A stretch of DNA of 64,000 nucleotides, taken from assembly GCA_041163745.1 (NCBI GenBank), contig JBEAQU010000049.1:124001-188000 (forward strand), in the 5' to 3' direction. The position numbers and the translations under genes are program-made. The notes under the pieces are model-generated. The model saw only the letters and a program-made list of their open reading frames with translations, was not told the DNA's origin and ran no database searches. Below are positions 17,913-26,004 of the stretch, in pieces; position 1 is the first letter of the stretch, and the number at the start of each line of letters is the position of its first letter. The stretch is from UBA6168 sp041163745 (GTDB taxonomy: Bacteria; Bacteroidota; Bacteroidia; Chitinophagales; Saprospiraceae).

Positions 17913-18336
17913 ACGGTGGTGGAGATGATGTTTCCCGTTTGGTGGGTTAAATCCTATGCTGTAAATATCTTGTTGGTCGGGATAGCGGAGCGTCGTGTTC
18001 CTTTGATCTTGAGAATTGAGTTGCATGGGGAGATCGCAATTCCGGACATTTTGAAGATAAAAAATCATATATTTAACCTTTGTATATATGTGCCACCTCA
18101 CCGGGTGTGCATATGCGGGAAGGTAACCCTGGACAAGGCGCACTTTTGAAATGGTACGGGGGGTGGCTGGGAAAATGTATGTGTATCCCAGTGACCGGCC
18201 AGAAATTGCAAGCCCTGGGAATCAGCGATCCCAGCAGTACCGTAGCCTTTCTCTCGAATCGCATCCACCGGAAGCGGGACCCGAGGCAAAGCAGGGGTCG
18301 CTGCTTCGCCATTCGAATGGAAACAAAACAGGCCGC
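17913..18336. other. 424-base gap before the WecA-like gene; AT-rich core, no gene seen
   Basis: The stretch holds no convincing coding frame. Between about 18045 and 18092 it is clearly AT-rich for this genome and contains TTAACCTTTGTATATATG, which resembles the TAnnTTTG -7 box but with three bases between TA and TTTG. If that is a promoter, the WecA-like mRNA has a leader of about 245 bases. I see no tRNA or terminator in it. Confidence 0.4.
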
Positions 18337-19404
18337 ATGCATGATTTCGACGTAATCATAAGTTTTGTCACGGCATTCGCACTGACCTATCTGGTAATAC
18401 CGCCGACCATTCGGGTGGCGGTCAGTAGAAATTTATGCGACGAGCCAGGCGAGCGCCGGTCCCATACGGTTAGGACCCCCAGGTTGGGCGGGATAGCCAT
18501 CTTTGCCGGCAGCATATTCTCCATCATGCTATGGGTGCCGTTTGATGAATATGGCAGTGCGCTACAGTATGTGTTATGTGCCTACATCATCATTTTTCTG
18601 ATTGGGGTCAAGGATGATATAGACGGCATATCTCCGTCGAAGAAGCTGATTGCGGAAGTAATGGTGTCCACCATCTTGTTCTTCAAGGCCGACGTTCGGA
18701 TATACAGTCTGTTCGGCATACTCGGGATCGAAGAATTACCAGGCTGGGCGAGTTTGTTGCTTACCATCTTCACGGTGATTGTGATCATCAATTCCCTTAA
18801 CTTGATAGACGGGATCAACGGGCTGTCGGGAAGTTTGACCTTGCTTAGCATGATGTTGTTCGGAAGTTGGTTTCTGATGGTCCGCCGATATGACCTTGCC
18901 ATCATCGCGGTGTCGACGGCGGGTGCCATCATTGCGTTCTTGAAATACAACTTCACGCCTGCGAGGATATTCATGGGAGACACGGGTGCCTTGCTATTGG
19001 GACTGGTCTGTTCCATCCTGACCATCAAATTCATGGAGTTGAACGAGGAATTGCCGACCGACCATCGCTTCCGGCTGAATGCCGCCCCTGGCATGGCCAT
19101 CAGCATATTGATGCTACCGTTGTTCGACACATTGCGGGTGTTCGTCACCCGCTTGATCAACGGGAAGCACCCCTTGCAAGCTGACCGCAATCACATCCAT
19201 CATTTGCTGTTGGATGTTGGTTTCAGCCATATGAAAGCTACCGGGGTCCTGGTGCTGCTTAGCATGCTGATGGTGCTGACAGCCTGGTTCATGCAGCGGA
19301 CCACAAACAATACCATGGCCATCATACTGATGGTAACGATCATCGCATCTCTTTTCACCGCAGGTCTTTATGCATCCATCCGAAAACGGAGGCAGGCAGG
19401 ATAA
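18337..19404 (+). CDS. MraY/WecA/TagO-family undecaprenyl-phosphate sugar-1-phosphate transferase
   Basis: This 355-residue polytopic enzyme (about 10-11 helices) moves a sugar-1-phosphate, usually GlcNAc, from UDP to undecaprenyl phosphate, starting O-antigen or another cell-surface glycan. The catalytic loops are clear: GVKDDIDGISPSKK (Asp-Asp), NSLNLIDGINGLSGS, FMGDTGALLLG and the WecA/TagO-type HIHH motif NHIHHLLLDVG, which separates it from MraY. Long frames upstream are rejected; ATG 18337 gives MHDFDVIISFVTAFAL, a natural first helix. It ends before a hairpin and a convergent glucosaminidase gene. No glycosyltransferase cluster is adjacent. Confidence 0.9.
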   Translation: MHDFDVIISFVTAFALTYLVIPPTIRVAVSRNLCDEPGERRSHTVRTPRLGGIAIFAGSIFSIMLWVPFDEYGSALQYVLCAYIIIFLIGVKDDIDGISPSKKLIAEVMVSTILFFKADVRIYSLFGILGIEELPGWASLLLTIFTVIVIINSLNLIDGINGLSGSLTLLSMMLFGSWFLMVRRYDLAIIAVSTAGAIIAFLKYNFTPARIFMGDTGALLLGLVCSILTIKFMELNEELPTDHRFRLNAAPGMAISILMLPLFDTLRVFVTRLINGKHPLQADRNHIHHLLLDVGFSHMKATGVLVLLSMLMVLTAWFMQRTTNNTMAIILMVTIIASLFTAGLYASIRKRRQAG

Positions 19405-19407
19405 AAA

Positions 19408-19436
19408 GCCACCTCCTGCCGTTCACAGGAGGCGGC
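19408..19436. terminator. Hairpin between convergent genes
   Basis: GCCACCTCCTG at 19408-19418 pairs with CAGGAGGCGGC at 19426-19436 with one mismatch, around a 7-base loop, four bases after the stop of the WecA-like gene. No T-run follows, but the position between convergent genes suits a terminator. Confidence 0.45.
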
Positions 19437-19660
19437 GATATCCAGAACGTAGTAAATTCAGTGTTGATTGTCAGCGGACTTTTCGGTGTCCGGGCCGTTG
19501 AAACAGGCGGGTGCGTGTCCGGGCTGCGAATCAGCAGCGGGGCAGGCCCCCAAGACCAGGTGGCTTTGCTAAGTCAGGTGACACGGGGTGCTGACACAGC
19601 TGGGTGGTGAGAACCAACTGGCTGACCGAGATATCTCGAGGAAGCACTTTCCGGTGCGGC

Positions 19661-20572
19661 TCAATCCAGTTCATCCAGGTGGTACTTTTCGACAAGGGCA
19701 ATCAACCGGTCGTCATAGCCGGCCGCGGTGGCATATCCGAGGGCTTTCAAACCTTTCGCCCAAGCCACATAATTGTCACCATGTTGTATCAGTGACCTGT
19801 ATTTTCCAGATACCAGGAATTCACTGTGACTGCGCCAGCTTTCCCAAGCCGTCTCATATCTGCGGAAGAAGTCCTTGTGAGTGTCATCCCCGAAGTTCGC
19901 GCAGTGGCCTTTTCCGCAGGTTTTGGAAAAGCATTTGATACCGAAGTGATTGTTTGTCTTGGTGGCCAGTTTGGAAGAGCCGGCGTTGCTTTCGAGGATG
20001 GCTTGTGCCAGTTTGATGCTCGCCGGGATGCCATACTTGGCATGTTCCGTCTGCGCCACCTTCCGGAATCGGCGGACGTAGGCCTTGATTTTCCTTTCCT
20101 CCTTGGAATCCGTCGGCCTGTCAGCGAAGTGTTCTTCCTTATGGACGGCAGCGGAGCCGGAAAAGGAAGCGCCCTGGGCGACGGAAGGCTGGCCTGTCGG
20201 GTGTTCGCGGGCAAGGAATTCCGTACTGCCGGACAGGAAGGATGCTTTCTGCCGGTCGACGGATGAAAGGCGAAGGGAGATATTCCCATTGACGAAAAGA
20301 TATGCCAGGCAAACCAGACCGGTGAGTTTCAGCAGCGGCGCTTTCAAATATGCCGGATGGACGGCCGTCGTCTTGTAAAATTGAAATTTCAGCAGGGTAA
20401 AGATCCGGCCCAGCACCCAGGCTGTCCGTCGGACGATCCAGGCCAAGGCGGAGAGGGTCCATTCGATTCCGGAGCCGGTGGTCGGGCCGTTTCCGGCAGT
20501 TTGGTGCATGTAGGCATATTTCTCGCCAAAGGAACCGGCTCGTCGTCCGTGTTGGTAATCATTCGTTTTCAT
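19661..20572 (-). CDS. Glucosaminidase-domain cell-wall hydrolase
   Basis: The 303-residue protein has a glucosaminidase (lysozyme-like) domain in its C-terminal half: SIKLAQAILESNAGSSKLA, with the catalytic Glu in ILES, then TKTNNHFGIKCF and a C-terminal YATAAGYDDRLIALVEKY. Such enzymes cleave the GlcNAc-MurNAc bond in peptidoglycan. One hydrophobic segment (LLKLTGLVCLAYLFVNG, about 90-106) makes it a single-pass inner-membrane protein with the domain in the periplasm. Start is taken at ATG 20572, since the longest frame (20683) adds an N-terminus lying inside the AT-rich promoter region. Confidence 0.88.
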   Translation of the reverse strand: MKTNDYQHGRRAGSFGEKYAYMHQTAGNGPTTGSGIEWTLSALAWIVRRTAWVLGRIFTLLKFQFYKTTAVHPAYLKAPLLKLTGLVCLAYLFVNGNISLRLSSVDRQKASFLSGSTEFLAREHPTGQPSVAQGASFSGSAAVHKEEHFADRPTDSKEERKIKAYVRRFRKVAQTEHAKYGIPASIKLAQAILESNAGSSKLATKTNNHFGIKCFSKTCGKGHCANFGDDTHKDFFRRYETAWESWRSHSEFLVSGKYRSLIQHGDNYVAWAKGLKALGYATAAGYDDRLIALVEKYHLDELD

Positions 20573-20649
20573 AAGCCCTCGGTTTTGTAACAATGTGTAT
20601 CTTCGAGTATTGTCGTTGGAGCAGCGCTGGTTTGTTCTGCGTGATAGTA

Positions 20650-20680
20650 CAAAAATAAAAAACAAAATGTTTTTATCAAA
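20650..20680 (-). promoter_or_regulatory. Bacteroidota-type promoter for the glucosaminidase gene
   Basis: On the minus strand, TTTG (20677-20680) is followed after exactly 19 bases by TATTTTTG (20650-20657), matching the -33 TTTG / -7 TAnnTTTG consensus. It lies in a strongly AT-rich island (about 20640-20760) and about 78 bases upstream of the start. Transcription would begin near 20643. Confidence 0.6.
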
Positions 20681-20845
20681 CAATTATTAAAACAAATGAT
20701 TTTAAAAATTAAAGATTGAATTCAAATAATTGATTTACAAAAAAATAAATCCGACAAGTCCTGTCTGGAGCAATTGAGTCGTGTCATCGGGTCTGAACAA
20801 GGTCCAACAGGCGGACGGGATGTACGAAACAGAACGGAGTGTAAG

Positions 20846-22309
20846 ATGAACGGAAGGACGGCAAACGGAGAGGCTGACGGAGCAAGCGCGCGCTCGGACC
20901 GCTTGCTGTATTGGGCAGGGCACGGCGTATGGGCTGTGCTGGCGGTGTTGTCGTTGGCCTGGTACCGGGAGCGCGCATTTTTCATGGATGCGGGATTTCA
21001 GCTGTTCAACATGTTGAACGAAGGGGTGATACAGATATACCATCACCGCTTCGTAACGGCGGTACCGCAGCTGTTGCCCTATCTGTTGTTTCGGGCGGGA
21101 GGTTCATTGGCGATCATAGGCATGGCCTATTCCCTATCCTATATATTGTTTTACTGGACAGTGTACGGGTTGGTCGCCGGACGAATGCGCAAGGTCTCCC
21201 TGGGTTGGCAGGTGGTATTTCTGTTCACATTGATTTCGCTTGACACTTTCTACCACATTCAGAGCGAGTTTTACCTGGGATTGACCCTGATGGTCCTGTT
21301 GGTCGGGTTGTTGATACACCGGCCGGGCGATGCATGGGCATGGTACCATCGTTTATGGCGTACTGTCTTGGTTGTGACGATCGCATTTTCCCACAAGTTG
21401 ACATTGGTGTTCTTCCTCTTCTACATGCTTCAGCTCGTATTGGCGGGCGACCGTCGGCTGAACGGGCGGCTGGCTGGCACCACCCTGCAGTTCCTGGCCG
21501 CTTACGGTATACGGTCCGTCTTTTTCACCAATTGGTATGAGCGGGCCAAGCAGGCGGACTTCAGCCGTTCATTGGCGCAGTATTTTCCGGAGTTATGGGA
21601 GATACCCGCGAACCGCATCTTATGGGATCGGTGTGTGGAGCACTACTATATGCTGCCATTGCTGCTGATCGGCATATTGTTCTACCAGGCCAGGCGGAAG
21701 GAATGGATGCAGGCGACGTTGGTCGTGTGTTTCAGTGCCGGATACCTGCTGTTGTACAATCTGTCGGACCCTTTGTCGCCCTATCGATTTTATGCGGAGG
21801 TAAGTTATCTGCCGGTGGTGCTGTTCGGCGGCTGGTATCTGCTATGTGACCTGTATGGTCGAATGGAAGGGCGGTGGAGGATTCGGCTGGCGGGGCTGAT
21901 ATGTTTCATCGTGGCCGGCCGTTTGTTTGTGATCGCGGAAAACCGGGAGACATTCGTCCGGCTGCATGATTGGATTGGGCAGGTCTTGGCGGCTCCGCAG
22001 GCGGCCGGATCGAACCGGATCTTTGTCGCCAGCGCAGACGCGCCGGCAGATACCCTGCTGATGGAGTGGGGCGTGCCGTTCACGACCATGCATCTCACGG
22101 CGCTGGAGCAGCCCGGAGCAGCCCGCACCATCCTTGTGCTGCCTTCTTTGTCCCGATATGACACGCTGAGGGCGAGGACAGACCAGTTTTTTTCCCCGTT
22201 CAAGGCGATGCCGGTGAACACATTGAACAACTCCTATTACCAACTGGGGCCGGGGGTATACCGCCAGGTATCCCGGGAAGGATGGGATAGCACGCAGACA
22301 AGCCGATGA
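20846..22309 (+). CDS. Polytopic membrane protein, possibly GT-C-type glycosyltransferase-like
   Basis: The 487-residue product has about ten hydrophobic helices (for example around LLYWAGHGVWAVLAVLSLAW, near VVFLFTLISL, near RTVLVVTIAFSHKLTLVFFL, and near PLLLIGILFY) and a soluble C-terminal region of some 120 residues. An acidic residue shortly after the first helix (FFMDAGFQLFN) is reminiscent of the first loop of GT-C enzymes, and the overall layout is similar, but I recognise no family signature. The gene diverges from the glucosaminidase across an AT-rich promoter island and converges with the CorC-like gene. ATG 20846 is preferred to a GTG/other start at 20774. Confidence 0.65.
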   Translation: MNGRTANGEADGASARSDRLLYWAGHGVWAVLAVLSLAWYRERAFFMDAGFQLFNMLNEGVIQIYHHRFVTAVPQLLPYLLFRAGGSLAIIGMAYSLSYILFYWTVYGLVAGRMRKVSLGWQVVFLFTLISLDTFYHIQSEFYLGLTLMVLLVGLLIHRPGDAWAWYHRLWRTVLVVTIAFSHKLTLVFFLFYMLQLVLAGDRRLNGRLAGTTLQFLAAYGIRSVFFTNWYERAKQADFSRSLAQYFPELWEIPANRILWDRCVEHYYMLPLLLIGILFYQARRKEWMQATLVVCFSAGYLLLYNLSDPLSPYRFYAEVSYLPVVLFGGWYLLCDLYGRMEGRWRIRLAGLICFIVAGRLFVIAENRETFVRLHDWIGQVLAAPQAAGSNRIFVASADAPADTLLMEWGVPFTTMHLTALEQPGAARTILVLPSLSRYDTLRARTDQFFSPFKAMPVNTLNNSYYQLGPGVYRQVSREGWDSTQTSR

Positions 22310-22360
22310 GAGGATGTTGTCCGGACGTCAGGCGGCATGATGGTGAGCAAAAGACTACGG

Positions 22361-23680
22361 TCAGTGGGTGCCGTCGGATTCCGCCGGTTTTCGGTTGGGA
22401 AGGAAGGCGGCTTCCACCACCTCCGGGCTGGTCTGCAGCATTTTGACAATCTTAAGGTGGTAGTTATCCACTTGGATGACATCCCCTTCCGCAGGGATTT
22501 GCTCGGCTATCTGAAGAACCAGTCCGGAGAGCGTATGGTATTCCTCACTTTCCGGGAGCGGTTCCGGGAGGTGTTCGTTGATGTCATCGATCGGATTCTG
22601 CGCCTGGATTCTGTAGGTGTCATTTTCCAGCACCTCCACGATCGGTGCTTCCGAGTCATATTCGTCCTGAATCTCCCCTACCAGTTCCTCGATGATATCC
22701 TCCAGGGTCACGATGCCGACCGTTCCGCCGAATTCGTTGATGACGACAGCCAGCTGGGTATGTTCTTTTTGGAATTGGCGGAGCAGTTGGATCACTTTTT
22801 TGTTGGAGGAAACGTGTAGGACCGGTCGGATGATTTCCTGCAGGTTGCCTCCGTCATGCTGTCTGGAAAGGGAGAGCAGGTCCTTGGTATGAACGAAGCC
22901 GATGATATTGTCGATGCTGTCACGATAGACCGGAAAGCGGGAATATCCTTCCTGAATGGAGTATTCGATGGCGGTTTCGATAGGGGTGTCGACTTCGATG
23001 GCGGCTATATGGTTACGGGGTCTGAGAATCTGCCAGACGAATCTGTTGTCGAAATCGAATACATTTTGAATGAGTTCCCGTTCGGAAGCCTCGATGGCAC
23101 CGCCTTCCGCACTTTCGGCGATGATCAGTTTGAGTTCCTCTTCCGAGTGAATTCCTTCGTGCGGGACCGGTGCCAGGCCGATGGTGCGAAGCAGGAAATT
23201 GGCGAATCCGTTGAGCAGCCAGATGAAGGGTCGGAAGACCAGGTGGAAGATGCGGAGCGGGAAAGCCACGGCGAGGGTGGTGTTCATGGGATGCCGGATG
23301 GCGAGGGATTTCGGAGCCAGTTCGCCGAAAACGATGTGCAACACGGTGATGGTGGCGAAAGCGACGGGAAGGGCTATGGAATGTGCAGTTTCAGGATCCA
23401 GATCCCAATTGAACGCATGCATCGCGTTGATGATGAATTTTGCCACGATGGGTTCCCCCACCCAACCGAGTCCCAGGCTGGACAGCGTGATGCCAAGTTG
23501 GGTGGCGGCGAGGTAGGCATCCAGGTTTTCCACGATACTTTCAGACCAGCGGGCGGTTAGGCTCGTTTCCGAGCGGACCTGGATTTGGGAGAGTCGGACC
23601 TTGACGATGGCGAATTCCGCTGCGACGAAGAATCCGTTCAGGAGGACAAGGAGGATAGTGATGAATATGTCGGTGACCAT
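22361..23680 (-). CDS. CNNM/CorC-family transporter with CBS domains (hemolysin family)
   Basis: The 439-residue protein has a DUF21 (CNNM) membrane domain (1-190; four helices, with NGFFVAAEFAIVKVRLSQI and TLSSLGLGWVGEP), a CBS pair (about 205-330; FPVYRDSIDNIIGFVHTKDL and LAVVINEFGGTVGIVTLEDI) and a CorC/HlyC transporter-associated domain (about 345-425). Bacterial homologues export Mg2+ or Co2+. No metal-uptake gene is adjacent. The preceding 500 bases hold a good promoter and an apparent leader of nearly 400 bases. Confidence 0.92.
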   Translation of the reverse strand: MVTDIFITILLVLLNGFFVAAEFAIVKVRLSQIQVRSETSLTARWSESIVENLDAYLAATQLGITLSSLGLGWVGEPIVAKFIINAMHAFNWDLDPETAHSIALPVAFATITVLHIVFGELAPKSLAIRHPMNTTLAVAFPLRIFHLVFRPFIWLLNGFANFLLRTIGLAPVPHEGIHSEEELKLIIAESAEGGAIEASERELIQNVFDFDNRFVWQILRPRNHIAAIEVDTPIETAIEYSIQEGYSRFPVYRDSIDNIIGFVHTKDLLSLSRQHDGGNLQEIIRPVLHVSSNKKVIQLLRQFQKEHTQLAVVINEFGGTVGIVTLEDIIEELVGEIQDEYDSEAPIVEVLENDTYRIQAQNPIDDINEHLPEPLPESEEYHTLSGLVLQIAEQIPAEGDVIQVDNYHLKIVKMLQTSPEVVEAAFLPNRKPAESDGTH

Positions 23681-24182
23681 GAATGATGGTGAAATAGCCG
23701 CTGCGGATACGGGTTGGCTGGCAATAAAGCCGGTTCTTAGCCGGAATGGCTAACCTGCACTGCCGGTCGGGGCGCCACAATGGGGATAGAAGGCATACGC
23801 AGAAATAGGTAAGGCTTCGAGATCCCAATGTTTCGCCAAGTCGGATTAATCCTTACAAGAGCCTGGTTTCCCGACGGAATGCATAGGTGCGGTACAGGAA
23901 CGTCAGGGGGAACCGGCCTGGTTACGTTGTCCGGAAGCTTCTTTGTCCGGCAGCCCGGCAATCATTCATCCGAGGGCTCGTCAGGTCGGCTGCCGACTGT
24001 GCACTTCAGTGCGAGCCGGCTGGCATGGTTCGGAAAAAGCCGAAAGAATCCGCAACATCCTTGCAAATGTAATTCATTTTTATCGGTTCAAACAAACCAC
24101 GGCCAAAAAGCGGAACCAAGCGGACGGAAGGTGTCGACGGCGGCTGCGGAGGTCCGGCGTAATCCCAGCTTGTCGGGGTGCC
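23681..24182. other. 502-base gap upstream of the CNNM/CorC gene; no gene seen, likely long leader
   Basis: No frame here looks coding and I recognise no tRNA or known RNA. It contains several short inverted repeats (for example CCGG..CCGG near 23731-23743, and GCAC..GTGC near 24001-24012) and a minus-strand promoter at its far end. If transcription starts there, about 375 bases of leader precede the CorC-like start. Confidence 0.35.
24064..24096 (-). promoter_or_regulatory. Candidate promoter facing the CNNM/CorC gene
   Basis: Minus-strand TACATTTG (24064-24071) has a TTTG 21 bases upstream (24093-24096) and another 17 bases upstream (24089-24092), in an AT-rich patch. The match to TTTG / TAnnTTTG is complete. 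The next gene downstream starts 383 bases away, so either the leader is long or a small RNA lies between. Confidence 0.45.
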
Positions 24183-25943
24183 TCACAGCCTGCTTGTCCG
24201 TGCTTCGGAAGCCCTTTCCAGGACGTCCACCGCTGCATTTTCCAAGCGCAGGACACCCCTTGGGCACACGGACGCGCAAACCCCGCAACCAACACAAGCG
24301 GCACGTACTACATCCTGACCACGTTGGGCATAGTGCCGGACATCGATGCCCATGTCGCAAAATGTCGAGCAATTGCCGCAGCTGATGCATTGTCCGCCGT
24401 TGACTGTGATTCGGAAACGGCTGCGGAAGCGCTGGACCAGTCCGAGATAGGCCGCCAAGGGGCAGCCGAAGCGGCACCAGACCCGGTTGCCCATCAGTGG
24501 GTAGAAGCCGGTTCCGACCACACCTGCGAAACCGGAACCGATCAGAAATCCGTACCAGGCCCGGATGGAATAGCTGTTGACGAAAAGGATTTGCCCGGCC
24601 CCCGAAAAATAGGTGTACAGGACTGCGGCCGTCATCAGCACGGCGAAAGCGAGCACCCCATGGATCATCCATCTTTCCAACTGCCATGCGTGCAAGGATT
24701 TGTCAGACAGGTGACGGAAGGGATCTCCCAATGTTTCCGCCAGACCGCCGCAGCCGCAAACCCATGAACAGTACCATCGCTTGCCGTACAGATAGGTCAG
24801 CAGCGGTACGCCGACCGCCGTCAGGAGGATGCCCCAGACCAGCATGAAAATACCCAACGAGCCGCTTTCCGTCAGCTGTTGCAGGTTCCAGTCGAAGAAA
24901 AAGGAATAATCCAGCGGCCAGATGTTTTTGAAATCAAAGTAAGGTTGGTGCAGGCGCACCAGGATTTCCGGCAGCAGGAATGCAAAGCAGATCTGAAAGA
25001 AAATGACGGAGCAGGTGCGGATGACCTGGTAGCGGTTGTGTCGGTAGCGGGCGATCATCCGGACGCCCATGACCAGCACAGCCAATGTGTAAAGGAGACC
25101 GTACAGGAACCATTGCGAGGCATCCTGGCCGGTGAGGGCCCTGCGCAAGGGATTCACCATGGCAACCCAGGTGGCGGTGTATTGCGGGAGCCAGTACAGC
25201 GTCACGTAAAACATAATCAGGAGCAGTCCCAGGAACAATCCCGTCCAGCCGTTGCGTAATCGTTCCAACGGCTTGGACGATAGTCCTTTGCCGGGCGACT
25301 GTCTGTGCAGATACCAAAGCAGGGCGAGCAAGGCCAGGGCGGTGAGGGAAGGCCATACGGCGTCTCCGTTCATGAAAAAGAAGCCGAAGCAGAGGATGGC
25401 CCCTGCCGTAAGGAACAGCAAGGTGCGGGCCCAAGGAGGTCGGATGCCTCGCGTGAGCGACCGATGGGTCAGGTGATTGTTTCGGATGCCGGGCAGTTCA
25501 CGGAATTGGGGGACGGTCCGCAGCAGGCCGCCGAAAAGGCCAAGTCCGATGGTGGCCATCAGGAAGCTCCAAGGGTAGGAAGAGACCGGTCCGGTACCCG
25601 ATCGGAGCCCCATGCGCAAGGTGTAGTCCTTGATTTGGGTGGGATGCATGCGGAAGACCCATTCTTCCACATCGGTCGGTGGGGCAGTCCGCCACGCTTG
25701 GTCAAGGGCTTTGCCGGCTTGGTCGACGGCCTTTCCCAGATGCCAGCAGAAAAAGAATGCGTTCGGGAAGTCTTTGTCCGGCAGTCCGGTTTGGGACAGC
25801 GCCACCTCCACGGCTGCCCGGTGGTAAGGATTCTCGATTACCAGGGTTGCGTCTGTCGGAAGCCGGTAATGCTCCAAGAATGGCAATGCACAGAAAAGGG
25901 TGCAGGCGAGCAGGATTGTGATGTTACCTAGTTTCTTGACCAT
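24183..25943 (-). CDS. Polytopic 4Fe-4S ferredoxin-type membrane protein (NosR/NapH-like)
   Basis: The 586-residue protein has an N-terminal helix followed by a periplasmic region of about 130 residues, then some ten helices, and ends in two ferredoxin motifs: CISCGNCSTFC...C-type and CVGCGVCASVCPRGVL. Before these come two membrane-proximal Cys motifs, WYCSWVCGCGG and WCRFGCPLAAYLGL, that recall NosR/NapH/CcoG-type polyferredoxins. It should pass electrons across or along the inner membrane. It is 61 bases downstream of an FAD/NADH oxidoreductase, suggesting an NADH-fed route. The ATG at 25943 starts directly before the hydrophobic segment; a start at 26000 is possible. The electron acceptor is unknown. 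Confidence 0.85.
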   Translation of the reverse strand: MVKKLGNITILLACTLFCALPFLEHYRLPTDATLVIENPYHRAAVEVALSQTGLPDKDFPNAFFFCWHLGKAVDQAGKALDQAWRTAPPTDVEEWVFRMHPTQIKDYTLRMGLRSGTGPVSSYPWSFLMATIGLGLFGGLLRTVPQFRELPGIRNNHLTHRSLTRGIRPPWARTLLFLTAGAILCFGFFFMNGDAVWPSLTALALLALLWYLHRQSPGKGLSSKPLERLRNGWTGLFLGLLLIMFYVTLYWLPQYTATWVAMVNPLRRALTGQDASQWFLYGLLYTLAVLVMGVRMIARYRHNRYQVIRTCSVIFFQICFAFLLPEILVRLHQPYFDFKNIWPLDYSFFFDWNLQQLTESGSLGIFMLVWGILLTAVGVPLLTYLYGKRWYCSWVCGCGGLAETLGDPFRHLSDKSLHAWQLERWMIHGVLAFAVLMTAAVLYTYFSGAGQILFVNSYSIRAWYGFLIGSGFAGVVGTGFYPLMGNRVWCRFGCPLAAYLGLVQRFRSRFRITVNGGQCISCGNCSTFCDMGIDVRHYAQRGQDVVRAACVGCGVCASVCPRGVLRLENAAVDVLERASEARTSRL

Positions 25944-26004
25944 GAGGGTTGATATAGTTTGGAGGCGGCAGCAGCCCGGATTCAGGCGGGTGACAGGCAA
26001 GGGG

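Noticed and set aside
23681..24182. RNase P RNA, tmRNA or SRP RNA in the gap before the CorC-like gene
   Set aside because: None of the conserved core sequences of these RNAs was found on either strand.
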